DNA of 64,000 bases from Mactromeris polynyma (lineage: Eukaryota; Mollusca; Bivalvia; Venerida; Mactridae), in the NCBI GenBank assembly GCA_032209605.1, contig JASFXZ010000001.1:17440256-17504255 (forward strand), in the 5' to 3' direction. The stretch's first letter is position 1, and every line of letters begins with the position of its first letter. Under the pieces are notes generated by a model. That model was not told the origin of the DNA and did not search any database. It saw nothing but the letters and a program-made list of their open reading frames with translations. Position numbers and translations under genes: made by a program. Positions 46,078 to 58,370 of the stretch are shown one piece after another.

Positions 46078-49000
46078 ACTTGTTTCGGAGATTGAAACTC
46101 GCAGATTTGTGTAAGATGTAATATCAGAATGAAATGTTCCTTTACGTTCCACCCATCCTTCTGCATCGGGTCCTGCTCCAGACATATCCACTCGAAATCG
46201 GGGGTGTCCCTCGTATGTAGTACCATACGTCTTCCTGCTGTGTTTGGCATCAAATACGCTAGTGGCAATCCTCACGAATTCCGGCTTGCGCGAGCTGTCA
46301 CTCTTGCTCCCGTAGAAGATATCATCAGTTGTCAAGACATCATCGTAGTTTTCGTGACCCGACATCGGTGATTTTCGAGATGAAAAGTCGACGGTACGGT
46401 TATTGAGGAGAATAGAGTCACCGTGTGTTAGGTATGTTATATACACATCTACGATGTTGAAATATGTGTCGGACAAAACATGCGACGTTGACAGGTCAAA
46501 CAGTGTTACACCACTCACACCAATTACCTAAATAAAACGATATTTCTATGTTTACAGACGGCGTGTGAAATAATGGCTAATTAATAATGTCAAGCATTTG
46601 AGTAATGTCAACTACATACATTAGTTGATAAATTGCAGGTGCTGGTATGTCCATTTCATACACAGGAAGAGTAGAAAACCTTTATTCGCCATTTCATATC
46701 ATACTATTACGCATTAAATTTGTTATAAGACTGTTCACGATTTCATAATTATATTAGAATAGTGAATTCGCGATGTCAATGACCTCAATATTCTTGATTC
46801 TATAATTTCGTCTGAATTCCTGATACTGTGAAGTGAGAAATCAATATGTTTTCATGGTTTCAAGTTTTCAGGATAAGAAATGCTAAACACATCTTTATTT
46901 ATTTTGGTGATTTACAGACAGAGTAGGAAACAACAGTAAACTCTCAATAATAAGACCACCTTTGGGACCCTTGAAAACTGGTCTTGTTATTGAGGTGGTC
47001 TTAACATTGAGGTTGAATACGGAGCAAAAAAGTGGCAATGGACTTGAAAAGTGTGGTCTCTATTTTGAGGTGGGGATATTATTGAGGTAGTTTTTAAGTG
47101 AGGTTTTACTGTATTGCTATAATTATTATATATATAAAGTAAGCGTTGACCTCTCCACGGCTGACACTTGTATCAACATGTGTGGCCACCAGTGCTGTAT
47201 TCTCATCTATACCTATACCATAGTTTGTTCCTTTAGCCATTGCTTTTGTATCAGACAACATTCGTATCATCCGGCCTTCTCGACCACGTTGGCTGAAAAT
47301 CATACATACATAATCAAAGGACCGAGAATCAATAAATTATTATCAAATACTTGATAGTACACAATTCAAAGTACTGAATATATAAACGTAATTTAGGATA
47401 ATACTGAATTTTACATAAATAGAAGAACTGGACAGAAATAAAAGTCTGAGAGTAAACAATCCAATATATGTGGTATAACCTGAGTACTGACAGTTGCATA
47501 AATCAAAAAACTGAGAATATATTAATCAAATCACATGTAAACTTATACTGCAAATGAATTTTGTTTTATATTCCTCATTATACGTAGTCCTCTTTATCTC
47601 GAAATCTTAGTTTTAATACTAATTATTTTAAGTATTGTCGTTCGCTGAAACTCACTTCATGCTTACATAAGACGGAGTGCAGGAGCCGAAGATCAATCCA
47701 ATATCGAAGACATTTTATTGCAAATTTACCTAAAATGAGAGTCTAGAACATATCCTTTCATGAAGCCAAGTCCTCCGAATGTACCATATACCATTGCATC
47801 TCGGCGTTTCTGGTCTGGTTCATAATCAGGGAAGGAACCGTACAAAATAGACTCATAGGCCACACCAGCTTATCAGAGAAAATATTGTCATTTTTTAGAG
47901 CATATAATATCTTATTATCTGTATTATTTTATACAAGTAATGAAAACCACCGCTTCCAAATCAAACGATCGTATAACGCAAATTTTGAAAATAATAAGAA
48001 AAAAAAATTAGTTTCCTCTTCCTGGAATCTTTTGCTGTTCAATATTTGTTCTCGTTAGTTTTCAAGACCAAAGCCAAGCTCGTCTTATAGTGTATATAAA
48101 TGTCAGTTATACGCCCCAACATAGACCATCCACATGTATTACGCAAATACATGCAGTCATCAAACTTGCTATCCAGAACATCTCTTGGCAAGTTCTACAC
48201 ATGATAAATGGTACTGTATATGACAACCTTAACAAAATAACTATTTATGTCCATTCTTATAAGACAGAAATAGTTTATTGTTACTAATCAATTGGTTTTT
48301 AAGACTCAAACTGTCAATGACACGTTAGTTACATGTGACGCAAGTCAAAATCATAAGAATCTTGACTCTGCGAAAATAAGACACAGCTTTAATAGACAAA
48401 ACTATAATTTATACCATAGTATCGCTGGCTAAAATGATTCAATCGAAAATAAAAACATTACATGATAATGTTGATCTACGTTGATTAAAACATCCGATGT
48501 ATTACAAAATAACCTTATTTTAGCACAGTGTCTCATACAAAGACAGATTTTGCGGCAAAATGATTGTTTTCGGTGACATTAGTATGCATAATACACTTTA
48601 AGTCAAAGTTTCATTGAAGGAGCATATTTGATGCCAGATAATAGGTTTCATAGTCAAATTGTTGTATAATACTGAATTGCGGAAACAGTGCCATGATATT
48701 TTCATGCAACAAAATCGAACACACATTTCATACTGTACAAATGTATATCATTGCCAATGTTTTTCAAACATAATTACATATAATTTAAGGTTTTGTAGTT
48801 TTTGGACTCTAATACTTGGATAAATAGACAATGTTGCGGTCCACTTAGGGTTTTAACAATAATCCGGCACATAATGAAAACATAAATGATATGTACCAAT
48901 TAGCCCATTGTTATGAACAAATACTCACCATTAGGTAGCAAATTAACGTGACTCAAATGCTAGAGATATCATATCGACATTTTGATCGGAAAAATATGAA

Positions 49001-51764
49001 CCAATACTTATTCGAGAAAATGACACGGGTCTATTTTGAACATTTTAATTGGTTTACAGCAGTGGGTACCAGACCAATTAAAGCGGCTAAAACAGATGAA
49101 TGAAAAAACGCGAAAATCATTTTTCATAAACAATGCATCTATACGAGGTTTTGTTTTGGAAGATATCATTCATTTTCATTTTTTTGTTTAAATATTCATA
49201 AAACAATTGTTAAAACATTATACAATTAATAATATAGCGACGTTGATAAACTGATTACTAGTTTAAACATATGCATAAATTATGTGAGAGTGAAAATCAG
49301 TATTGAGGTTGATGTGCTGGTCACAGAAAATTCCCCCTACCTCTTTTATTCTTATATCTAGAAGCTTGTATTTTTATCAAGATGCTAAATGTTTTTCAAC
49401 ACATATTTCAAAAAATGCGGAGGAATTAACAAAAACGTACTTTTTATCATGTAATTAGCTGTCTGACACGTGGTGCCTGCGCTGGTTCCAGCAATAACAG
49501 CTCCACTGTCAAACATCTGATGAAGAGCGATCAAAGCCGGGCTGAAATCACCAAGCGTCCCAAGGAATCTAATAACGAAACATCATCGACAGAGATAAGT
49601 GACATAGTTATATATAGTAAGTCATTTTGTAATATGATAGTTCCATATAATTGAATTTAGCTTTTGAAAGTGATTGAGTAACACCGTTAGAAATAATTTA
49701 TTCATTGTAATATTAAACAGCTGAGAAATCCACATTGACAAATGACAAACGCTTGTGTCCAGTTTAAACGTGCATAGTGAGTACAGCACCTACATAAGGT
49801 CGTCTCGGCGAACACATTGACGCAGACGACTCAGAACAGTGTCGCTGCTGATACCATACTGCCTCGCTGTAGCGGAAGCGGTTTGTAACGTCTGGTGTGC
49901 GTCAGTTCAGTGTCGATCGAGGGCAATCGGGCATTGTCCCCATTTGCTGGAACGTGTCATGAAGTTTGTTTACTGAATTCTTGTGACAATTTAATGCCCG
50001 TGAAACAACAACAACTGCTTCAACTCTGGCATGCAATATGATTAAAGCGTCTGTATGTTGACGATTAGAGAGTCTTGGCATTGAGTGCTTCAAGTTATTG
50101 AAAATGTAGTCTGGAATTCTTAAGTAAAACGGTATTGGTATATTGGATTTCACATTTGTTCAGACATTGCACGTGCAAATCCTGCAAAATCACATATAGG
50201 AGTGTTACGCAATAATAAGCCAATTATTGACAGATTAATTGACAGATTTATAGTGAGTGTTCAACCTGGTGACAGGCGTGCCTCACGTGATCCAAGTATC
50301 AGAACTTTACAACCGTTGCAGCTAAAAGTATTATAAGAAGAAAAGTGCGTTTGAGTATATTACACCTGCCGTGACCATATAAGCGTACGTCAACCGTACT
50401 TTGATTGGTTAAGCCAAATATCACAGGGAATAAATATTTGTCTATCCAAGATACGAAAGTTTAAATTATATGCAAGGAATTGAAAAATAATTTTCACAAT
50501 TATGATTTTAGCAGTTTGTTTTACTAGCGAGTAGAGCTACAATTGGATATGTGCGTAAGAAATGATACAGTGTGTCGCGTTAGCAATACCACGAACATGT
50601 GTGTCCATATCACCCGGCTGATAGTTACACACGAAACAGAACACCGTTTTATAACAATGAAATGATCATGTAATGAGGTACTCAACCGTTAAACATAGTA
50701 TTTCAAAAGAGCATACATTATTCACATGTGAAGAAGTTATAAACATTAACATGACCATAAATCATTTGGATTAAATTTCCACTTGCCTAAACTACGTCCC
50801 TTCTTTGACCATCTTCGAGACAATACTTATTTTCTGGTATCCTGATAAAATAGTTTGGAACATTGATTACGTTAAAAGCTATACATCCGGACCCCTTTTA
50901 GGGATACTACAAGTGACACAAATATAATCCTGCGCGGAGGAGGAGACCCAAACAACATGTTCGGTGAATGGGATACCAAGAACATGCACTTTATTGAGGA
51001 TGACCTAAAATAAAGTAAAACATTATGTAACATGTTCAAATTTGGGTTACCAACAACTTACGATTGTATCACTCTAGCCTGATCCCCTCCACCAAAGAAA
51101 AACCCTGTCTGTGTATATATTAGATCTATTATTGCCTGATCCGCGGAGTTAGAGGTATGGTTCAAATCAATAGGGATTCGATTTGCTTCTGCGACACCGA
51201 ACTTTGTGAATAAATCCCTGTAATACTGGAAGGAATCTTCAGGATCGGCATTGGCTGCATTGATGATGCCCATCTTAGCTACGCCTTTACCTCCCTATTA
51301 AAATATAAGCATGGTAGGCGACTACAAAGTATGTAACAAAAGACATGGCAGCAGTAATTTGCTCGTTTAACAATACTAAACAAACACAGTTCATGCTTGC
51401 ATTAGTCAAGTTGTGAATACTTATATCATAATAATGTCATTCATTTATCAATGAAAAGTTAATACATGTAAATAGAAACGATGTTTTAATCTTTAAATAA
51501 GTTTAACATTAATACTGGATTGGTGAACGTCATGCTATCATAAAATCTTGATAATATTAGACATACCGCTAGGCGTACAATAGTGTCATATATCTCCGTG
51601 TTATTGTCCCACAGATTACCACCGACCAACACCATTGATTTACCATATTGTGCAAACTGTGGCAAGGGTGGAACATGTGGTAAAAGTGTCACACTATCAT
51701 CTAGTAGATATCCAACAGAAACATTAATAACGATACAAATAACACTGTATTTAAACCACGGCAT
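46075..51764 (-). CDS. Secreted cyanophycinase-like peptidase (family S51)
   Basis: Six exons join in perfect phase to 430 aa: 51764-51567, 51294-51062, 49568-49441, 47868-47730, 47292-47151, 46527-46075. Residues 1-24 (MPWFKYSVICIVINVSVGYL) form a signal peptide. Then come the S51 landmarks: MVLVGGNLWDNNTEIYDTIV, GIINAANADPEDSFQYYRDL, IPIDLNHTS, QTGFFFGGGDQAR (about 130-142), the nucleophile elbow AVIAGTSAG (Ser near 169), GTFGGLGFMKGYVLDSHFSQ then RGREGRMIR, and GIGIDENTALVATH. The His and the three Arg of the DxHFxxRGRxxR motif are kept; the Gln usual before His is Ser. Known cyanophycinases cleave cyanophycin to beta-Asp-Arg. The C-terminal 130 residues or so have no motif I know. The start is the first ATG giving the signal peptide. 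The substrate in an animal is unknown. Confidence 0.93.
46934..47111. mobile_element. Pogo/Tigger-like MITE, copy 5 (family M1)
   Basis: Starts CAGTAAACTCTCAATAATAA and ends AAGTGAGGTTTTACTG, with TA on the right only. It shares ACCCTTGAAAACTGGTCTTG with copies 1 and 2. It lies in the last intron of the S51 gene, ending 40 bases from the donor of the 47292-47151 exon. Confidence 0.8.
47869..49440. other. S51 gene intron 3, nothing further recognised
   Basis: AT-rich intron with no repeat or ORF I can support. Confidence 0.4.
49770..50153 (-). pseudogene. Tc1-like transposase N-terminal relic
   Basis: On the minus strand: RLSNRQHTDALIILHARVEA, then SRALNCHKNSVNKLHDTFQQ, MPDCPRS, a stop, and RTPDVTNRFRYS; a shifted frame gives DDTVLSRLRQC-type residues. 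This is the helix-turn-helix and GRPR-like linker region of Tc1/mariner transposases, with at least one stop and one frameshift. The catalytic DDE half is absent. It sits in the intron between the 51062 and 49568 exons of the S51 gene. Confidence 0.7.
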
Positions 51765-53660
51765 GTTTTCCAACCCTTGGGAGAAGCTCGTGTTCTTGTG
51801 TACAGTTATTCATTCGTAGATAAAGTTGTATGCCCGTAGAACTCTATCAGGTCACATGCACTCACGTAATAGATAAGAGTCAATTTTCAAATGTTTGTGT
51901 CACAAAATTATGAATTTCTTTACAATACTTGTTTCCCCTAGCGATACATAAAAATTGTGCCTTAACAAATTACATCCGACAATGGATATTTGAATACAAT
52001 GTATTTTACACATTGAAAACATTTTATGTGTTCATTGTTTTCATTTTATCGAACACCCAATCTGTATCTGATTCGCGACACCTGCAGTAAAACATCTTTA
52101 TTGCAATTCTAATTTAAATTCACGGGGGATATGGAAAACATTATGTTGTTCATTACTAAGTTTATTGAGATAAGAGCGAGAACATGTAACATTATAGATA
52201 GCTACAAAAGCACTGTGCATCTTAATTTGAAAGTCCATATTGTTGAAAAGTTAAAATTCAAAATGTGAGTTTTAATTCCTATGTTTGTTTCATAAGATGA
52301 AACTTGGTCGCTATAACAGTAGATAAGGTTAATATCTACACGAGCGTAGCAATTGCAAGTGAATTGAAACATTTGTATCTATTACTTACTTAAAGTGCTT
52401 TGATATACACATGTACCTGTTTCGATCGATTAATGAGAGGCGGTCAATGAAAGGTGTTTTTAACTACCAGAACCGTCTGAACAATCTTGAGAAAGGGTCA
52501 TACAGGGAGGCAACATATCAAGTTTTATGCAGTTTATGAGAAGAAGTTGGCCATATTGTGCAGCCAACCGGAACTATTTGAACAATCTGGACACATGTAC
52601 CAAAAGATGAGTTACTATGTTGATCAGAACTACATACAACACATCATGGCGAAGCTTGTTTATTAATTTTACTACTCAAAGTTTGATAACCACCAAGAAT
52701 ATAACTACATAGAATAAATGGTTCCACTCGGAATATTTGGGTGTAAATTGGCCATGTCTTCGTTTAATAACACATTGTATGATTTTAGTGGTTAGTTTAT
52801 CATTTGTTGTTTAAGAACCTTTTTTACATATGAACAAGACAACCATGGAAACGGGGATTTTGAGTAACTGGTGTCATTTTCTAAATCTGCTCAAAAGATG
52901 ATACAACGGCTTATTTTTTGTTTAGTAACTGATATGTGACCCACTGCTATAAATCAGTCACAGCTTGCCAGCGCCTACAGCAAGCCACATTTCTGCTTCA
53001 CTTAAATATCGCCTGATATTGGCATTAGCCATGTTCAGCTAAAAAAGAGTTTTACACAAGACCTCTAAATAGTGTGTGTGTCATATACACAATGTGCAAT
53101 GTACAAAAGTATCCTGAAAAACAAGGCGTAAGTGTTTACATGGACCTGCACAATATTGCTGTTATTTGTTATTGGTTTATGTATGGAACAGTACATAACA
53201 GTACTAAACCGTACATACCACCATGCGTCGTATAATAATTATATGGTGCTTAGCAAACTTTGAGTAGTAAATGTAACGTCCTTTGTATTGACAACATCCA
53301 TTTCAATGTTTGATTAGTATACAATCACTGTCTTTAGTGAACATGCAGGTTGCATGAAACATACTTCAACGATAAGGTGTCATTTACAAACAGGATTATA
53401 ATTATCTTTTTTGGAAGAGTCAATAAAAAACTTAATATTTGCAAAGTCCTTTAAATGTACATCAAAATAATTATATACTTATTTTATGTCCCTTTGAGTA
53501 GGCACAAAACAGTGCTGAACTATGTCGATTTACAAACTGTCTATTTTTCCAAATCTTCATTGGTCAAATGAAGTATGTGTTAATTTCTGTATGGTTGTTG
53601 ACATTAATTGGCGTGTTCTATTGTTTGCATGGGGATCGTGTTATCGATGCTCAATGCCAT
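51765..53660. other. S51 5' flank and intergenic stretch
   Basis: No TATA box is obvious upstream of the S51 start. 52450-52700 has repeat-like phrasing (CCAGAACCGTCTGAACAATC and, 110 bases on, CCGGAACTATTTGAACAATC) that suggests two diverged units of a dispersed repeat. No gene seen. Confidence 0.4.
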
Positions 53661-53735
53661 ATATGATCAAATAACCTTTGCAAGATAATGGACAAAACAA
53701 TACATGTAATAACAAATGCAAATGTGTATTTTCGA

Positions 53736-53748
53736 TTTGCTTTATTAA
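53736..53748 (-). terminator. Poly(A) signal of glycine-rich gene copy 1
   Basis: TTTAATAAAGC on the minus strand, about 190 bases after the stop. The 3' UTR between (ACGCCAGCG around 53822) is conserved in the 63256 copy. Confidence 0.6.
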
Positions 53749-53932
53749 ACAATATATATCTTTTAAAACGCCGAAAACACGTTGTATAAAAAACAGAAAC
53801 AGAAGTCACATTTCTATAAGACGCCAGCGTCCTGTACATAATAAAAAACACACAACAGCATATTATCGTGTTACAAAGCATTTAAGTGTTATAGTCAGTA
53901 TTATGTAGAAATATAAACAGAATCAAAGATGT

Positions 53933-54286
53933 TCATCCTTTGTATGGATATTTGCAGTATTTACAACGCCGGAACATTTTTCCTTTCATAGGATATCCGA
54001 AACCACCATAACCATGTCCATAGCCGCCAGATCCAAGTCCGTAACCACCGTAACCTCCGTATCCAAGACCGTAACCGCCGAATCCATGTCCGTTACCTCC
54101 GTATCCAAGACCGTAACCACCGTAACCGCCGAATCCATGTCCGTAACCGCCGTATCCAAGTCTGTAACCGCCGTATCCAAGTCCGTAGCCACCTAAACCA
54201 CCATAACCACCGTAGCCGTGACCTCCATAAGGCTTGAAGCCTGCACAGGATGCGACAAGAAGTGCAAGAATTATCAAGGTATTCAT
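53933..54286 (-). CDS. Glycine/tyrosine-rich secreted shell-matrix-like protein (shematrin-like), copy 1
   Basis: 117 aa. Signal peptide MNTLIILALLVASCAG, then FKPYGG and some 80 residues of GGYG(L/H)GYGGY-type repeats, ending MFRRCKYCKYPYKG. Gly and Tyr dominate, and the basic tail carries a C-K-Y-C pair. Shematrins, glycine-rich proteins of the pearl-oyster mantle, also combine a signal peptide, Gly/Tyr repeats and a basic RRKY-like end; here the tail has two Cys, so orthology is not claimed. The CDS is in one exon (acceptor before 54303), with a separate untranslated first exon at 54802 to about 54850. A near-identical paralogue lies at 63256 and a relic at 58.8 kb. Antisense and shifted frames are open only because of the repeat. 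Confidence 0.88.
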   Translation of the reverse strand: MNTLIILALLVASCAGFKPYGGHGYGGYGGLGGYGLGYGGYRLGYGGYGHGFGGYGGYGLGYGGNGHGFGGYGLGYGGYGGYGLGSGGYGHGYGGFGYPMKGKMFRRCKYCKYPYKG

Positions 54287-54363
54287 GATTCTCCGATATA
54301 TATCTGAAGAAAAGATGTAAATAAATCAATAAATATTTAAATCAAAATGAGACCAGAAACATT

Positions 54364-54384
54364 CGGGGGGGGGGGGGGAGGGGC
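54364..54384. repeat. Poly(G) run in the intron of copy 1
   Basis: About 17 G then A and four G, 60 bases upstream of the 3' splice site on the gene's strand (C-run there). Other homopolymer runs: C at 23791 and 60547. Confidence 0.85.
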
Positions 54385-54801
54385 GTATTCTGCAGAAAGA
54401 GAGAATACAATGCATACGTCCTCGTAAAACATTACAAAATAGACATAGTAATAAAATATAACATTTGCGAGGCTCTTTTTAAACTGTTTATTACATAGTT
54501 TTTCATTGAATTTTAATTTGTTTAATTATTGTTTTTAATTATTGCGAAAAATACTTTTTTTAAATTGATTTCAAGAATATAAAAGCCTACACTATACTTC
54601 TGAGATGCTCTTCACAAATCAAAATACGATTAGAATCAGTTTTTCGGGCAGTATTCCGCTACAAGTTTTCATTCAAAGAGAACATTCAATACATATGTAT
54701 GTAAAAATAGATAAAGTAATAGAAGTGTAACGTTTGTTTGGCTCTATTTATCACATCTTCATTAGTATACACTATAAGTTATATTTTACAATATTTCTTA
54801 C

Positions 54802-54850
54802 CTTGCTTAGCTTGGAAGTGAAGACTTTGGAAGTGAAGACTTCGGAAGTG
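54802..54850 (-). other. Untranslated first exon of copy 1, with 14-bp repeats
   Basis: Ends CTAAGCAAG before GTAAGAAAT, a consensus donor. The exon contains three near-tandem copies of CTTCACTTCC(A/G)AAGT-type units. Splicing to the 54303 acceptor removes a 498-bp intron. The start is estimated from the TATA position. Confidence 0.65.
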
Positions 54851-54875
54851 AATGTTGTATATGATTTCAATCGCC

Positions 54876-54883
54876 CTTATATA
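54876..54883 (-). promoter_or_regulatory. TATA box of glycine-rich gene copy 1
   Basis: TATATAAG on the minus strand, about 30 bases before the estimated start of the untranslated exon. A strong TATA fits a highly expressed tissue-specific secreted protein. The flank upstream (54885-55160) is duplicated at 59265-59600. Confidence 0.7.
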
Positions 54884-55169
54884 GTCAATTATCCAACCAC
54901 AGGAAAAATGATTGTATCATTGTGGTATACATCCATTAATATAACTATGGAAACACAAATGGAATGTAAATGGAAGTACAGCGTTTGATGAATGGATTAA
55001 AACCACATTCGCTTACGATTATTAACATGAAAACAGTTTATACATTGAAACATTGATAAAAATCGTGACAGTTGTACGAAAACCGTGATGTTAACTAACA
55101 TATCTAATGATAATACATATCGCGTTATATTTAGCACATGACTTGTTTTAATTGATGATGGCATGACAT

Positions 55170-56900
55170 ATATATCATTGTAAACCCGTCTAAACTATTT
55201 TAGCAAAATCACATTTATTTATGAGAATACCAATTTGTAATGCCTTATTTGTTACAGAAAACAGTCAAGATTGAGATAATCGTAAATCGAATGTGCAGAC
55301 GACTATCTTTACCCCCATCTCTCTCATACGAGTATGGCCTTACAAAGAAAACTGTGCTTGTGTCATAATATAGAATATATCTTTATCTATAATATCTAAT
55401 ATACATAGAATATATAGATGACCGAAACATATATAAAGTTGATAGTTACCAAAGATTGCTTTACAGTATCATGATTGTGACTTCACCGCAATATTAAATA
55501 TATGATAGACAGCCAATGAACAATAACAATGTATAGTAGAAGCTTTTTAATACTTATTTTAATAACCAAGTACAGTATTGTACAGCATTTCTAGTGGACG
55601 GTTGTAAACAGACAATAGTGCGAAGATAGATGGTATAGTACCGATCGATTATGTCCTATCACGAACTACTTATCACGCTATATCAAGATTAAGTTATACT
55701 ACAGACTTGTCGGTCTTCAGAAAAAAGACACTGTTTCATTAGATAAACTAACTACTTAGTGTTCATTAGCAATCTGGGCTCATAGATGTGTTTCACCCTC
55801 GACTTACGGACCCAGGGTGAGGAATAAGCTGTATTTTAGAGTTTATCGATGGAACCGGTTTGCCATATGACCAACACCTTCAGCAGAGGTCAGTTATTTT
55901 AGGTTTCGGGGGATAGTGCTAGATACTGAAAGTATCCCTGTTCAAGAGACACCCTTTGTTCTTTAACATGGCCGGTGTATAGCACCGGTATGTAGGCTTT
56001 AGGTCTCATCCGAAATACAATTAAGTATGTTAGAGGTGGAGCGGGGGATCGAACATCCTTGGATAGTCCTTTTTAAACGTGGTATTCTTTGCGCATTTTT
56101 GTAGATGTTCTTAAAAATATTCGAAGAAAATCTACATTCATTTTTGTTTCAACAAATTATAATTTTCTTTCATTATCAGAGTCTCACCGTGACCAGTAGC
56201 TATGGAAATTACAGTGTTAAGCTTAGAAGTTTGTACATAAATGTGCCTTTTTCTCAAAACGATTGGTATAGGAATCACTGATGTTCACAATGCTGTAGGT
56301 TGTCAACTGAAAAAAAAAGGAAATAATGATAGCAACTTTTTATTTCTATCGCAGTTTTAAACAATAAATATGAACTTCGGAATGTTATCACTGATGACGA
56401 AATCAATAGCAGTTATAAACATTGCGAATAAACATGCCCCAATAAAAGAAAATAACACCTTCCAAAGCAGTCCCGTATATAGATAAAACAAAAGGGCAAG
56501 TTACAAGTAAAGGAAGCTGTACAATAAATTTGATAAACGTAAAACCTCCAGAAATTTAATAATAAGTACAGACAAATATGGTTACAAGTCTGATAAGAAA
56601 ATATATTAATAAATCATTTTAGATAGATGTGTAAGTGGCTGCAATTCGAAAGACTGCTGGCCTACCGTTAAACCGTTTTTAATCAACAAAGGTTCCCAAG
56701 TTCAAAAGGATACTATTATTTATGACAATGATAAATTGATTAATCATCAGACAGAAGTCGGTGATATTTTTAATGATTTGTTGTAAATGTCGCCAAAGAT
56801 TGGAAATGACTCATTTCCAGTAGATAATCATAGAAAATAAATTTGGAACTGAAGACTTAGATTTTAAAAGCATCTTCAGAAGCTATCATTTGCAAACAAA
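55170..56900. other. Intergenic between copy 1 promoter and LINE
   Basis: No gene. 56300-56900 may be the decayed 5' part of the LINE below (K/N-rich frames) but no endonuclease motif could be read. Confidence 0.35.
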
Positions 56901-57039
56901 TAGATAAAATATAGAGAATAAACTTAATTGTAAAGAAAAAAAAAATTATAAATTAGCAAAACCATCAATTGTTTTATCTTTGACAAGTTTTGTTAATCAG
57001 TCATTTACGGAATCTGTTTTTCCTGATGGTCTTTAAAAG

Positions 57040-58370
57040 CTGATGTAACTCCTTTACACACACAGAATAGTATGCTTGACAAAACCGATTATAGACCAGT
57101 AAGCATTTTACAAGTATTATCCAAGTTTTATGAAAGAGATATTCATTCCCAACTTACTGAGTTTTTAATTATCCTTTCACCACATTTTTATCAGCTTTTA
57201 GGTCTGGTTAAGGTTGTCAAACTACACATTTAAAACTCATTGAATACTGGTAGGTTGCTTTAGACCAAAATATATACACTGCATCAATGTTCATGGACCT
57301 GTCTAGAGCGTTTGATTGTTTACCTCATGACCTTCTGCTGTTAAAGTTAAAAGCTTATGAAGCTTCTGAAGATGCTTTAAATTCACTCTCCAGTTATTTT
57401 TCTAGTTACAAGCGTGTGTTAAATTGGAACTTTAAAAAACACTTTTCAAAATATAATAAAAGTTTTCCTACAAGGCTCAGTCCTTGGTCCTGTTTGGATT
57501 AACATTTTCTTAAATGATAAATTTTCAATTTTTGTCCAATTGCTAACTCTATAATAATGCTGATGATAATACTGTATCTTGTTCAACTCGTAATCTTGAC
57601 ATTGTAAAGAAAAAATAGAAAAAGACAGTTGTAATCTAATCCACTGGTTTAAAATAAATGACATGAAAGGAAATCCTGAAAAAAATCAAAGCCATTTCCA
57701 TCTGGAAGAAGACTCATAAATCGGAGTTAAGTTTTAATTTAGATGATATAGAAATTAAACGTGAGGACGAGGTTAATCCCTTGGGAATGACTGTTGATTT
57801 TAAATTAAATGTTGATACTCATTTATCCACCATGTGTACAAAAAACTTCTCGGCAATGCAATGTTCTTAAGAGAACAGGCCGTTGTTTGTGTAGACGCAG
57901 GAAACTAAATATCAATCATAGTTTAATTTTATACAATTTGTATCAATGTCTGTTAACTTGCCATTTCTGCGGGTACATTAGGTCAATACCAGGAAGATTG
58001 GAAAAAAATACAGGAAAGGGCATAACGATTTATATATAATGTTAAAGTAAAATCTCAACTTCTATCTTTAAAATTAATAGAATTGGAACAATGGCAATAG
58101 AAACTTTTTAATTTAATCATACACAATGCAGTTTATTTACATGACTTAACATATCGTTATTATACTGCTTATGTGTCAAGTGTTAGAACTTCCAGGTATG
58201 GTCTTAACTCATTCCGCTATGGCGCTTCGAGACTGTGAAACTCGTTACCCCAACACTTCCGGAATGAGGGAAATTTCAATCAGTTTCAGAGTCTGGTAGC
58301 CTCATGGGATGGAATGAGTTGTTCCTGCAGATTTTGTTCTCATCGTAGAATTGCTACATTAACTGTAACA
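57040..58370 (+). pseudogene. Degenerate LINE reverse transcriptase (CR1/Jockey-like)
   Basis: Order along the plus strand: MLDKTDYRPVSILQVLSKFY (RT motif region), FMDLSRAFDCLPHDLLLLKL (F-D-x-x-x-H-D catalytic region A) and SYFSSYKR around 57395, with frameshifts at each step. Around 57840-57990 the frame gives CKKTSRQCNVLKR and NINHSLILYNLYQC, and about 58235 gives a SLPQHFRNEGNF tail. Many frameshifts and stops make it dead. It is a different family from the 43893 copy, whose tail reads LPQHVRDAKSIS. It separates copy 1 from the relic copy 2. Confidence 0.85.

Noticed and set aside
51765..51773. Start of the S51 protein at an upstream TTG
   Set aside because: Animal nuclear genes start at ATG; the ATG at 51764 directly begins the signal peptide.
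53986..54329. Several overlapping ORFs on both strands rich in Asp/Thr/Val, Ser/Val or Arg/Trp/Leu
   Set aside because: They are shifted or antisense readings of the GGN/TAY repeat of the glycine-rich gene; only the frame with signal peptide and conserved tail is shared with the 63256 copy.
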